DNA from: Amphiplicatus metriothermophilus
GTDB taxonomy: Bacteria; Pseudomonadota; Alphaproteobacteria; Caulobacterales; Parvularculaceae
Direction of reading: 5' to 3'
Length of the DNA: 64,000 nucleotides
Assembly: GCF_900199215.1 (NCBI RefSeq)
Contig: NZ_FZQA01000001.1
Span: 310,001-374,000, forward strand
Part shown: one piece after another, positions 55,500 to 63,866 of the stretch
How positions within the stretch are numbered: position 1 is the stretch's first letter
Layout of the letters: every line of letters begins with the position of its first letter
The notes under the pieces: model-generated
What the model saw: only the letters and a program-made list of their open reading frames with translations
Databases searched by the model: none
What the model was told of the DNA's origin: nothing
Program-made: the position numbers and the translations under genes

Positions 55500-56465
55500 A
55501 TGACCGCCGCGCCCGTTCTGCGTCTCGCCGCCGATCCCTATCCGGACGACGACGCCCGCTGGGCCGCCTGTCTGGCGCGCGATGCGCGCGCGGAAGGGGC
55601 GTTCTGGGTCTGCGTCGCGACGACCGGAGTCTACTGCCGCCCGACCTGCGCCGGCCGGCCGCTGCGCAAGAACGTGACGTTCGTCCGCGCGCGCCGCGAG
55701 GCCGAGCGTGCCGGCTACCGGCCGTGCAAGCGCTGCCGGCCGGAGCGCCATGTCGCGGGGCCGGTCTCGCATCGCATCGCCGACGTCGACTGGGCGCGCG
55801 TCGAGGCGGGGCTCGACGTCGAAGGCTGGGCGGGTCTCGGCGCGCTCCTCAGCAAAGCCGAATGCCGCATGCTGATCGAAGCCTATGACGACGAAGCGCG
55901 TTATCGCAGCCGCGTCGTCATGGCGCGGCATGGCTTTGGGCGCGGCGAATATCGCTACTACGCCGATCCCGCGCCCGAGCCGATCGCCGGCCTGCGCGCG
56001 CAGCTTTACCCCCGCCTCGCCGCGATCGCGGAGAAATGGGCCGAAGCGGCCGGCGCGCCGCGGCGCTATCCGCGCGATCACGAAGCCTATCGACGCGCAT
56101 GCGCGGCGAAAGGCCAGACCCGCCCGACTCCCCTGATCCTGAAATACGGACCCGGGGGCCATAATCGTCTGCATCAGGATCTTTACGGCGAGGAGGTCTT
56201 CCCGATCCAGGTCGTGGTTCTTTTATCGGAGCCCGGCCGGGATTTCGAAGGCGGCGCCTTCGTGCTGACCGAGCAGCGCCCGCGAATGCAGACCCGCGTC
56301 GAGGTCGTCCCCTTGCGCCGCGGCGAGGCCGTCGCCTTCGCCGTGAACGACCGCCCCGTCGCCGGAAAGCGCGGGGTTCATCGCGCGCGGATGCGCCACG
56401 GCGTCGCGAGCGTGACCGCCGGCGCGCGTTACGCGCTGGGGATCATCTTTCACGACGCGGGCTGA
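55500..56465 (+). CDS. Ada-type zinc domain fused to 2OG-Fe(II) oxygenase (putative alkylation repair)
   Basis: 321 residues. Residues about 18-85 are an Ada N-terminal domain: four zinc cysteines Cys46, Cys50 (GVYCRPTC) and Cys76, Cys79 (PCKRC), with RKNVTFV. In Ada, the first of these takes methyl groups from DNA phosphotriesters. Residues about 108-320 are a 2-oxoglutarate/Fe(II) oxygenase: HxD at His225/Asp227 (LHQDLYGE), distal His294 or His300 and Arg310 (GARYALGIIFHD). The oxygenase alone is a known alphaproteobacterial family often called prolyl-hydroxylase-like. The fusion implies a single-protein alkylation sensor plus demethylase. CGAGG lies just before ATG 55500. Confidence 0.88.
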   Translation: MTAAPVLRLAADPYPDDDARWAACLARDARAEGAFWVCVATTGVYCRPTCAGRPLRKNVTFVRARREAERAGYRPCKRCRPERHVAGPVSHRIADVDWARVEAGLDVEGWAGLGALLSKAECRMLIEAYDDEARYRSRVVMARHGFGRGEYRYYADPAPEPIAGLRAQLYPRLAAIAEKWAEAAGAPRRYPRDHEAYRRACAAKGQTRPTPLILKYGPGGHNRLHQDLYGEEVFPIQVVVLLSEPGRDFEGGAFVLTEQRPRMQTRVEVVPLRRGEAVAFAVNDRPVAGKRGVHRARMRHGVASVTAGARYALGIIFHDAG

Positions 56466-56482
56466 GGAAGGCCCGCGGGCGC

Positions 56483-57415
56483 TCACCGGATTTCCGGCCC
56501 GATCATCATCCGCCTGCGCCGGAAATCGACGGCGAAGCCGCGATTCGCAACCATGTCGGCGCCGAACAGGCCGAACGGCTCGCTTTGCACGCCCATCTCC
56601 TCGAAGATCGGCGCGTCGTGCACGATGAGAATGACGGTCGACCACCGCGCCCGGCCGGCGCGGAAGCCGCGCGCGCGCACGGCGAAGGCCGTCTCTTCCT
56701 CGTCGAAGGCGTCGATAACCTGACTGCGCGTGCGCGCCGCTTCCGCATCCAGATTGATCACGGGCCAGCGGCGCTGGATCATGCGGCGATAGGCGTAGCT
56801 GTTGACGACCGTGCCGGACGCGCCGAGATCGAGCAGAAACCGCGTCTTCACGTTCGCGACGGTCGCCTCGAGCAGATAAAGCGGCCGCGGCGTCTGCCCA
56901 AACGTATGGCCGCTCAGCGCCACCGCGCGCCATTCCGCCGGATAGTCGATCTCGGCGTCGGGCGGATAGAAATGCAGCATCCCTTCTTCGGCGTCGAAAA
57001 AGAGCGTGTAGCGCGCAAGGAGGTCGAGCCCGAGAACGCCTTGGGGCGAGTCGCGGTCGACCACCCAGTCGCCCAGCACCACCGTCTCGTGGTCGTCGAG
57101 CCTGATCGCCTCGCTCAGCACGATGTCGCCGGCCAGATAAGGCGGAAACTCGCGCCCCTGCGAAAGGCCGAACACGGTGCGCAGCGGCCCGCCCGTCGGC
57201 TGCATGTTCTGACGCAGGGCGAGATTTTCGAAGACCAGCGTGTCGGTCGCGCCGGTGTCGATGATGAAATCGAACGGCCCCTCGCCGTTCACCATGGCGC
57301 TGACCGTGAACCAGCCCCCATAGGCGATCCGGTAAGGCAGGCTGGCGACAGGCGCCGCAGCGGCGGCGAGCGCCGGCCAGACCAGCATGACGACGGCGAG
57401 CGCGATCGCGCGCAT
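56483..57415 (-). CDS. Secreted retropepsin/pepsin-like aspartic protease
   Basis: 310 residues. Signal peptide (IALAVVMLVWPALAAAAA). Two related halves each carry an aspartate-glycine motif: FIIDTGATDTLVF (about 50) and FLLDLGASGTVVNS (about 195). The first is a perfect active site; the second has DLG instead of DTG. With both in one chain it would work as a pseudo-dimer. GLSQGREFPPYLAGDIVLS and VLGLDLLARYTLFFD support the clan AA fold. GGGAGGGCCC precedes ATG 57415. Convergent with the Ada-oxygenase gene. Confidence 0.85.
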   Translation of the reverse strand: MRAIALAVVMLVWPALAAAAAPVASLPYRIAYGGWFTVSAMVNGEGPFDFIIDTGATDTLVFENLALRQNMQPTGGPLRTVFGLSQGREFPPYLAGDIVLSEAIRLDDHETVVLGDWVVDRDSPQGVLGLDLLARYTLFFDAEEGMLHFYPPDAEIDYPAEWRAVALSGHTFGQTPRPLYLLEATVANVKTRFLLDLGASGTVVNSYAYRRMIQRRWPVINLDAEAARTRSQVIDAFDEEETAFAVRARGFRAGRARWSTVILIVHDAPIFEEMGVQSEPFGLFGADMVANRGFAVDFRRRRMMIGPEIR

Positions 57416-57750
57416 GGGCCCTCCCTGAAATCCCGCCCTGTCGTTCCGAGCCGTCCGGCGTGCGACACGCCCCCTTGCGCAAGTCTAACCCGCGCCGCCC
57501 GGACGGGACGAGTCCTCTCGCCGCTCGGGCGCCTTCACTTCGCCGATAGCGCGCGGTTTTCCCGGCGGGCGGCGGCGCCCCTGCAGACCCGCCATTCTCC
57601 ACAGCCGCCGCCGCTCTCCTTCGCGCCTGCAAAAGATTTTTTTCCGGCGCCGATGGAATAGGGCGGCGGCTCATCCGTTTCCGTTTTGACATTTGTGCAA
57701 GGCGGGGTGGGCATCCTGCCATCCAGCCTGTCAGCGTAGAGGAGGCGCGA

Positions 57751-58296
57751 ATGACTCGACGGTGGAAAGACATGTTGCTGGCGGCGACGGGCGCGGCCGC
57801 GCTCGCCCTCGCCGGCGCCGCGATGGCGCAGGATTCGGATCCCGACGAAGGCGAGGAAGAGGGAGCCGAAAACCACGACGGCGGCGCGCCGGCCGACGTG
57901 GAGGAAGCCGCCGCCGGCGCGGCCGTCTCAGAAGCCGCCCGCCAGCTCGGCGAGCTCGATCCCGACGAAGTGGAGGGACCCGGGCTTTCCAGCGAAGCGC
58001 GCAAGCTGCGCGGCATAGCCGAATCGAACCTGCCGGCTGAAGCGCTCGACAATCGCGCCGCGGCCGCGGATCGCCCCGACTTGCCGGACCTTCCGGCCGA
58101 GGCGGCGATCGATCGCCCTGAGGGGCGGCCTGAAACGGCGGTCCCGGATCGTCCTGACATGGCCGCGCCGGAACGGCCTGACCGTGTGGAGCGCCCTGAC
58201 GTGGCGGAGCGGCCGGAACGCCCGGAACGTCCCGAGCGGGTTGAGCGCCCGGACCGGCCCGATCGTCCGGACAGACCCGACCGGCCGAACGGCTGA
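57751..58296 (+). CDS. Secreted protein with Asp/Glu-Arg-Pro tandem repeats
   Basis: 181 residues, no family recognised. Signal peptide (LLAATGAAALALAGAAMAQ), then an acidic segment (DEGEEEGAENHDGG) and an alanine-rich helix with REGxx-like LRGIAESNLPAEAL. The last 75 residues are built from DRP/ERP triplets (PDRPDMAAPERPDRVERPD and PERPERPERVERPDRPDRPD), ending RPNG. It should form an extended, charged polyproline-like chain. GGAGG lies before ATG 57751. Possible wall- or polysaccharide-interacting spacer protein. The outer-membrane barrel gene follows 102 bases later. Confidence 0.8.
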   Translation: MTRRWKDMLLAATGAAALALAGAAMAQDSDPDEGEEEGAENHDGGAPADVEEAAAGAAVSEAARQLGELDPDEVEGPGLSSEARKLRGIAESNLPAEALDNRAAAADRPDLPDLPAEAAIDRPEGRPETAVPDRPDMAAPERPDRVERPDVAERPERPERPERVERPDRPDRPDRPDRPNG

Positions 58297-58398
58297 GCGG
58301 TCGGCGCGATTAATCCGCGCTCATGGTCAATCGCGCCGTAAGGCGCGGGCCCGATATCGGCCCGCGCCGCATCAGGAGCAGCGAAAGAGGGGCATGAA

Positions 58399-59199
58399 AT
58401 GAAACGCAAGACGCATTTCAAGATGGCGGCGGGCGCAGCGGGCGTCCTCGCTTTGGGTGCGCCGGCGGCCATGGCGCAAAGCGGCTGGAATGAGTTCAGC
58501 CTGGCCACAGGATTCGAGTATACGACCGGCGACTACGGCGCCGACGTCGACACCGACATTCTCTACGTTCCTGTAACGGCGATATTCGAGACCGCGCGGT
58601 TCCAGCTCAAGGCCACGGTTCCCTATCTCCGGATCGAGGGGCCCGGGGCCGTGATCGGCGGCCCGGAGGGCGGCGGCGTCATCATCGGCCCCGGCGGGCC
58701 TGGCGTGACCACACAGAGCGGGCTCGGCGACGTCATCGTCTCGGCGACGTATAATCTTTACCCCCGGTCGGGCGGCGCCCTGCCCTATGTCGAGCTGACC
58801 GCGAAAGCGAAACTGCCGACCGCCGACGAAGATCGCGGCCTCGGCACGGGCAAGACCGACGTCACCGTGCAGGCCGACATCTTCAGATCCTTCGGGCCGC
58901 TGACGCCTTTCGCCATGGTCGGCTACCGCTTCCGCGGCGACCCGGAAGGCTTCGATCTCGAAAACTCGTTCCTGGCGTCGGGCGGTGCGGTGCTCAAGAT
59001 GAGCGACCGCTTCAGCGTCGGCGGCGTGTTCGATTATCGCGAGGCGGCGACCGTGTTTTCCGAGGATTCCCGGGAGATCTCGCCCTTCATCGCGTTCAAA
59101 CCGGCTGAAAACGTGACCGTGAACGCCTATGGCGTGTTCGGCCTGAGCGACGGCAGCCCTGATACGGGCGGGGGCCTTCAGATCAGAAAGGCTTTCTGA
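58399..59199 (+). CDS. Outer-membrane beta-barrel protein (transporter-like)
   Basis: 266 residues. Signal peptide (MAAGAAGVLALGAPAAMAQ), then strands of alternating aromatic/polar residues (WNEFSLATGFEYTTGDYG, FQLKATVPYLRIEG, YVELTAKAKLPTADE, FAMVGYRFRGDPEG) and a terminal phenylalanine (LQIRKAF), the usual barrel ending. A Gly-rich loop (GPEGGGVIIGPGGPG) lies near residue 88. It resembles the loose MetA/phenol-degradation-type barrel family, but no substrate can be inferred. Probably in the same unit as the repeat protein upstream. Confidence 0.82.
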   Translation: MKRKTHFKMAAGAAGVLALGAPAAMAQSGWNEFSLATGFEYTTGDYGADVDTDILYVPVTAIFETARFQLKATVPYLRIEGPGAVIGGPEGGGVIIGPGGPGVTTQSGLGDVIVSATYNLYPRSGGALPYVELTAKAKLPTADEDRGLGTGKTDVTVQADIFRSFGPLTPFAMVGYRFRGDPEGFDLENSFLASGGAVLKMSDRFSVGGVFDYREAATVFSEDSREISPFIAFKPAENVTVNAYGVFGLSDGSPDTGGGLQIRKAF

Positions 59200-59293
59200 G
59201 GCGGCGAGCGCGCTTGCGCCGGACCGGCCGGTCGGCGATGCTGTTCGCCGACCGGCGGATCCCGCCGGGCAAGTCAATCAGGAGGGATCATTC

Positions 59294-59398
59294 ATGCTGC
59301 ATATCGTCCGCCGCCTGCCGCCGCCCGTGCAAAAAGCCCTCTGGGTCGCGTCGATCGCCGCCCTCGCCGTCGGCGCTTTCCTGCTTTTCGGCCGATAG
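59294..59398 (+). CDS. 34-residue single-span membrane protein
   Basis: A short frame, ATG 59294 to TAG 59398, with GGAGGG eight bases upstream. The peptide starts [20 protein letters not shown], continues with [12 protein letters not shown] as one membrane helix, and ends GR. Strong ribosome site, positive-inside N-terminus and a clean hydrophobic span make it credible as a real small protein. It lies 94 bases after the barrel gene. Function unknown. Confidence 0.65.
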   Translation: MLHIVRRLPPPVQKALWVASIAALAVGAFLLFGR

Positions 59399-59434
59399 GT
59401 CGGGTTCTCGCCGCGCGACGCAGGCGAATCCGCC

Positions 59435-59462
59435 TTGCGCGGCGCGGCGCTTTCGCTATAAC
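59435..59462 (+). promoter_or_regulatory. Promoter of rpmI-rplT
   Basis: TTGCGC (59435-59440), 16 bases, TATAAC (59457-59462), about 95 bases before the rpmI start. It has the same spacing and -10 as the promoter at 3085-3112. Confidence 0.6.
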
Positions 59463-59556
59463 GCCCGCTTTCCGAACCGGCCGCCGGGCCTTCAGGCATG
59501 CCTTGGCCGCCGAAGAACGCGCGCGTCCTGCGGACGCATCACTGAAGGAACGCGAA

Positions 59557-59757
59557 ATGCCGAAGCTGAAAACCAAGTCGAGCGCGAAAAAGCGCTTCAA
59601 GATGACCGCCACCGGCAAGGTGAAGGCCGGCGTCGCCGGCAAGCGCCACAACATGATCAAGCGCACGCCCAAGCAGATCCGCCAGAACCGCGGCACGGAT
59701 CTGCTGTCCGACGCGGACGCGAAGATCGTCAAGAAATACATGCCGTACGACCGGTAG
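59557..59757 (+). CDS. rpmI: 50S ribosomal protein L35
   Basis: 66 residues, very basic. [40 protein letters not shown] and VKKYMPYDR are the L35 signatures. It precedes rplT by 10 bases. infC, which often stands before rpmI, is not in the 5' neighbourhood here, and pheST, often downstream, is about 12 kb upstream on the other strand. Confidence 0.97.
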   Translation: MPKLKTKSSAKKRFKMTATGKVKAGVAGKRHNMIKRTPKQIRQNRGTDLLSDADAKIVKKYMPYDR

Positions 59758-59767
59758 GAGGCTCATC

Positions 59768-60124
59768 ATGTCCCGCATCAAAAGAGGCGTGACCGCCCGC
59801 GCCCGTCACAAGAAGGTTCTGAAACAGGCGAAAGGCTATTACGGCCGGCGCAAGAACACGTTCCGCGTCGCCAATCAGGCGGTGGAGAAGGCCGGCCAGT
59901 ACGCCTATCGCGACCGCCGCCAGCGCAAGCGCACGTTCCGCGCGCTGTGGATCCAGCGCATCAACGCCGGCGCGCGCGAGCTCGGCCTGACCTATGCGCG
60001 GCTGATCGACGGGCTGAACAAGGCCGGCGTCGAAGTCGACCGCAAGGTGCTCGCCGATCTCGCCGTGCGCGAGCCCGCCGCCTTCAAGGCGCTCGCGGAA
60101 AAGGCGAAGGCCGCGCTGGCCTGA
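59768..60124 (+). CDS. rplT: 50S ribosomal protein L20
   Basis: 118 residues. It starts [20 protein letters not shown] and contains [31 protein letters not shown], the strongly conserved L20 core, with a globular C-terminal domain ([28 protein letters not shown]). It assembles the 50S subunit. AGGAGG precedes ATG 59768. Confidence 0.98.
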   Translation: MSRIKRGVTARARHKKVLKQAKGYYGRRKNTFRVANQAVEKAGQYAYRDRRQRKRTFRALWIQRINAGARELGLTYARLIDGLNKAGVEVDRKVLADLAVREPAAFKALAEKAKAALA

Positions 60125-60169
60125 TCCGGCCGGCGCGTCGCGGCGCGCTGATCAGCCTCGCATCTTCTT

Positions 60170-60199
60170 GACATGCCGTCGCTGCAGCGACGGCATGTC
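60170..60199. repeat. 30-bp perfect palindrome between rplT and the YbjN-domain gene
   Basis: GACATGCCGTCGCTG followed directly by its exact reverse complement, with no spacer. It lies 46 bases after rplT and 76 before the end of the converging gene. There is no T-run on either side, so if it is a terminator it is atypical; it could also be a protein-binding or recombination site. Confidence 0.8.
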
Positions 60200-60274
60200 G
60201 GCTTATGCTCCGACGAAGCGAAGACCGGCGGCGCGTCGCTTTTCGAAGCCGAGGCGCCGCAGCCGGCCCGCCCG

Positions 60275-60781
60275 TCAGGACACCCCGTGGCCGGCGCGGA
60301 AATTGTCGATGAAGGCGGCGATGACGTCGGCCCAGCGTCCGATGCTGAGCGCCAGATGCTCGGCGGTCACCCCGCCGGCGAGATCGATCACGTAATCGAC
60401 CCCGACCTGGTCGCGCCCCTCGATGATGTAGGCGCGGCCGAACACCTGGCGTTCGTTGAAGGCGTTGATGACCTCGTAATCCTTCGCGGTCGCCGCGCGC
60501 CCGAGATCGAAATTGGCGAAGAACAGAAGATTCTCGCAGGCCGGCGGCGCGCCGGCGCAGTCGAGCGCGCGCACCCAGAAGATGATGTCGCCGGCGCTGC
60601 CGCGCGCCACCGGCGCGCCGGTCGCCGCGTCCCGGGTCATGGCCGGCGACAGGCCGGCCTCGGCGAGCGCGGCCTCAAGCTCCTCGGCGGTCACCGCGCT
60701 CGTCGTCTGCGCGCCCGCCGCGCCCGCGCCGATCAGCCAGGCCGCCCCGGCCGCAGCGAAGAAATTCATGATCCGATTCAT
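60275..60781 (-). CDS. Secreted YbjN-domain protein
   Basis: 168 residues. Signal peptide (IMNFFAAAGAAWLIGAGAAGAQ), then a YbjN-like domain: AEELEAALAEAGLSP, ENLLFFANFDLGR, and VINAFNERQVFGRAYIIEGRDQVGVDYVIDLAGGV. YbjN folds resemble type III secretion chaperones; in the periplasm the role is unknown. Start ATG 60781 opens the signal peptide. Confidence 0.85.
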   Translation of the reverse strand: MNRIMNFFAAAGAAWLIGAGAAGAQTTSAVTAEELEAALAEAGLSPAMTRDAATGAPVARGSAGDIIFWVRALDCAGAPPACENLLFFANFDLGRAATAKDYEVINAFNERQVFGRAYIIEGRDQVGVDYVIDLAGGVTAEHLALSIGRWADVIAAFIDNFRAGHGVS

Positions 60782-60898
60782 GCCCCGCGCCCCTTTTGCT
60801 TTTCGCAAATACTGCGACATCTTCCCGCGCGAAGGCAATCGCATAGACGCCCCCGCGGCGCGCGCCGGATCGCCCGCGGCCTGCGCCGCTTGCGCGCG

Positions 60899-60926
60899 TT
60901 GACTTCAAGCCGACCACGCCTATTGT
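60899..60926 (+). promoter_or_regulatory. Promoter of the sdhCDA operon
   Basis: TTGACT (60899-60904), 16 bases, TATTGT (60921-60926), about 42 bases before the sdhC start. Confidence 0.55.
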
Positions 60927-60967
60927 CAGCGCCGGGATGTGCTAACGCCTTCAAAGAAGGGACCTTT

Positions 60968-61372
60968 ATGGCTGACGGGACGCGCGCCGCCCGGCCCCTT
61001 TCCCCGCATCTGCAGATCTGGCGCTGGACGGTCACCATGGCCGCCTCCATCACCCATCGCGCGACCGGACTGGCGCTTTCCGCCGGCGCGGCGCTGCTTT
61101 CGGCCTGGCTCGTCGCCGCCGCGCTGGGGCCCCAGGCCTATGCGCCGGTCGCCGCGTTCGTCGACTCGCCGTTCGGCCTCGTCGTTCTCGCCGGCTTCTG
61201 CTGGTCTTTGACGTTCCACGCCCTCAACGGCCTGCGGCACCTCTATTGGGATGCGGGCCGGGGCTTCGCGTTGAAACACGCGACGATGACGGCCTGGCTC
61301 GTCTATATCGGCTCGATCATCCTTACCGTGATCGTTTTCGCCGCCGGCCTCGCCGCGAAGGGAGGGGCGTGA
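60968..61372 (+). CDS. sdhC: Succinate dehydrogenase cytochrome b556 subunit
   Basis: 134 residues with three membrane helices. RPLSPHLQIWRWTVTMAASITHRATG is the family N-terminal motif (SxxHR), and SLTFHALNGLRHLYWD carries the haem-ligand histidine. It anchors the succinate dehydrogenase and helps reduce quinone. AAGGGA precedes ATG 60968. Its TGA overlaps the sdhD ATG by one base. Confidence 0.95.
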   Translation: MADGTRAARPLSPHLQIWRWTVTMAASITHRATGLALSAGAALLSAWLVAAALGPQAYAPVAAFVDSPFGLVVLAGFCWSLTFHALNGLRHLYWDAGRGFALKHATMTAWLVYIGSIILTVIVFAAGLAAKGGA

Positions 61373-61707
61373 TGGCGCATAAGGGAACCTCGACCTTCAT
61401 CGCCCAGCGCGCGAGCGCGGTCGTCCTGTTGCCGCTCGCGGTCTGGCTCGCCTGGAGCCTCGCCGCTCATGCCGGCGATTCCTACGAAGAGATCCGCGCC
61501 TGGCTCGGCGCGCCCGTAAACGCCGTTCTGATGGCCGGGTTCGTCCTCGCAGCCGCCTTCCATATGCGCATCGGGCTCGGCGAGGTCATCGACGACTATA
61601 TCCATTCGGGCCTGCGCGGGCTTTGCCATGCCGCGAACTGGCTTTTCTCCGCCGCCGTCGGCCTCGCCGCCCTTTACGCCGCCTGGCGTCTCGCCTTCGC
61701 CGGATAA
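61372..61707 (+). CDS. sdhD: Succinate dehydrogenase membrane anchor subunit
   Basis: 111 residues, three helices. Motifs are [20 protein letters not shown] and [20 protein letters not shown], with the haem-ligand histidine and the quinone-site DDY. GGGAGGGG lies before ATG 61372, inside the end of sdhC. It is followed after 20 bases by sdhA. Confidence 0.94.
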   Translation: MAHKGTSTFIAQRASAVVLLPLAVWLAWSLAAHAGDSYEEIRAWLGAPVNAVLMAGFVLAAAFHMRIGLGEVIDDYIHSGLRGLCHAANWLFSAAVGLAALYAAWRLAFAG

Positions 61708-61727
61708 CGACAGGTTCGGATCGCCCC

Positions 61728-63515
61728 ATGCCGCAAGCATACGAAATCGTCGATCACTTCTATGACGTCGTCGTCGTCGGCGCCGGCGGCGCGGGACTGC
61801 GCGCCACGCTCGGCGCGGCCCAGGCCGGGCTCAAGACCGCCTGCGTGACCAAGGTCTTCCCCACCCGATCGCACACGGTCGCCGCCCAGGGCGGGATCTC
61901 CGCCGCGCTCGGCAATATGGGCGAGGACGACTGGCGCTGGCACATGTACGACACCGTCAAGGGCTCCGACTGGCTCGGCGATCAGGACGCGATCGAATAT
62001 CTGTGCCGCAACGCGCCGGCGGCCGTGTACGAGCTGGAGCACTGGGGCGTGCCCTTCTCGCGCACCGAGGAAGGCAAGATCTACCAGCGCGCCTTCGGCG
62101 GCATGACGCGCAATTTCGGCGAAGGCCCGGTGCAGCGCACCTGCGCGGCCGCCGACCGCACCGGCCACGCCATCCTGCACACGCTCTACGGCCAGGCGGT
62201 GAAGAACGACGCCAAGTTCTTCATCGAGTATTTCGCGCTCGATCTTCTGATGTCCGAGGACGGAGAATGCCGCGGCCTGATGGCGTGGAATCTCGAGGAC
62301 GGGACGATCCATCGCTTCAACGCGCGCATGACCATCCTCGCCACCGGCGGCTATGGGCGGGTCTATTTCTCCTGCACTTCGGCGCACACCTGCACCGGCG
62401 ACGGCAACGCCATGGTGCTGCGCGCCGGGCTTCCCCTGCAGGACATGGAGTTCGTGCAGTTCCACCCGACCGGCATCTACGGCGCGGGCGTGCTCATCAC
62501 CGAAGGAGCGCGCGGGGAAGGCGGGTATCTCACCAACTCGGAAGGCGAGCGGTTCATGGAGCGCTACGCGCCCTCGGCCAAGGATCTCGCCTCGCGCGAC
62601 GTCGTCAGCCGCGCCATGACCATCGAGATCCGCGAGGGCCGCGGCGTCGGTCCGAACAAGGATCATATCCATCTGCATCTCGACCACCTCGACCCCAAAA
62701 TTCTCGCCGAGCGCCTGCCCGGCATTTCGGAGTCGGCCAAGATCTTCGCCGGCGTCGACGTCACGAAAGAGCCGATCCCGGTTCTGCCGACCGTGCATTA
62801 CAACATGGGCGGCATACCGACGAATTATCACGGCGAGGTCGTCACCAAGCGCGGCGAGGACGCCGAAGTCGTCGCGCCCGGCCTGATGGCGATCGGCGAG
62901 GCGGCCTGCGTGTCCGTGCACGGCGCGAACCGGCTCGGCTCGAACTCGCTCATCGACCTCGTCGTCTTCGGCCGCGCCGCAGGCCTGCGCTGCGGCGAGA
63001 TCCTCAAGCCCGGCGCGCCCGCCCGCGAGCCGGAAAAGGGCGCCGGCGAGGAAGCCCTCGCGCGCCTCGACCGCTTCCGCCACGCGAAGGGCGCGACGCC
63101 GACCGCCGCCCTGCGCTTCGAGATGCAGAAGGTCATGCAGTCGAACTGCGCGGTGTTCCGCACCGGCGAGGTGCTCGAAGAAGGCCGCCGGCTCATCCGG
63201 GCGGTCTATGAGCGCCTGCCCGACATCCGCGTCAGCGACCGCTCGCTGATCTGGAACACCGACCTCGTCGAGACGCTCGAATTCGACAACATGATCGCGC
63301 AGGCGATGACGACGATGGAATCGGCCGCGAACCGCGCCGAAAGCCGCGGCGCGCACGCCCGCGAGGACTTCCCCGACCGCGACGACGCCAACTGGATGAA
63401 GCACACCCTCGCCTGGTTCTCAAACGGCAAGGTCGCCCTCGACTACCGGCCCGTGCACGATTTCACGCTCACGGACGAGATTGCGTATATCGAGCCCAAG
63501 AAGCGGGTGTATTGA
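61728..63515 (+). CDS. sdhA: Succinate dehydrogenase flavoprotein subunit
   Basis: 595 residues. The FAD fold [22 protein letters not shown], the covalent-FAD histidine in [18 protein letters not shown], the capping-domain [23 protein letters not shown], the catalytic-arginine region [10 protein letters not shown] and the C-terminal Fe-S interaction region ([17 protein letters not shown]-like) are all present. It oxidises succinate to fumarate in complex II. sdhB, normally next, does not follow within the window. Confidence 0.97.
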   Translation: MPQAYEIVDHFYDVVVVGAGGAGLRATLGAAQAGLKTACVTKVFPTRSHTVAAQGGISAALGNMGEDDWRWHMYDTVKGSDWLGDQDAIEYLCRNAPAAVYELEHWGVPFSRTEEGKIYQRAFGGMTRNFGEGPVQRTCAAADRTGHAILHTLYGQAVKNDAKFFIEYFALDLLMSEDGECRGLMAWNLEDGTIHRFNARMTILATGGYGRVYFSCTSAHTCTGDGNAMVLRAGLPLQDMEFVQFHPTGIYGAGVLITEGARGEGGYLTNSEGERFMERYAPSAKDLASRDVVSRAMTIEIREGRGVGPNKDHIHLHLDHLDPKILAERLPGISESAKIFAGVDVTKEPIPVLPTVHYNMGGIPTNYHGEVVTKRGEDAEVVAPGLMAIGEAACVSVHGANRLGSNSLIDLVVFGRAAGLRCGEILKPGAPAREPEKGAGEEALARLDRFRHAKGATPTAALRFEMQKVMQSNCAVFRTGEVLEEGRRLIRAVYERLPDIRVSDRSLIWNTDLVETLEFDNMIAQAMTTMESAANRAESRGAHAREDFPDRDDANWMKHTLAWFSNGKVALDYRPVHDFTLTDEIAYIEPKKRVY

Positions 63516-63866
63516 GAGGCGCCGGCGCGACTGGCTCAGCCGCAGCTCTCCAAAGTGCGTTGCGCCTGCTTCGATCGCAACTTTTAAGCAACTGCGCCCC
63601 CGCTCATTCCGGCGAATGCCGGAATCCAGCGAAACGGAACGGTCGGGCTTGGCCCGAGAATATAGCCGTTGCGGGATCCCGAGTTTCGTCTGGGAAGCGG
63701 GATTTCGACGATTCCCTTCCATCCATCCCGTTTCCCCTCATGGCTGACGCCCGGCTTAATCTTTCGTTAGGTTAACGGAACCGGCCGGGTCTGGCCCGGG
63801 CGATGCAATGTCCGCTCAAGGAAAGACGTCTGGGGGGAGCGGAGAAACCAGCGGACGGAGCGCGTC
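63516..63866. other. 351-base intergenic region after sdhA
   Basis: It contains an imperfect repeat near 63601-63640 (CATTCCGGCGAATGCCGGAATCC), similar to repeats scattered in proteobacterial genomes, and further on TTAA-N7-TTAG (63756-63770) followed by GTTAAC (63771-63776), resembling a CtrA box. No credible frame for sdhB or another gene was found. Confidence 0.55.

Noticed and set aside
58190-58290. Short periodic nucleotide repeats considered as a CRISPR array
   Set aside because: The period is 6-9 bases and in frame; they encode DRP/ERP residues, with no spacers.
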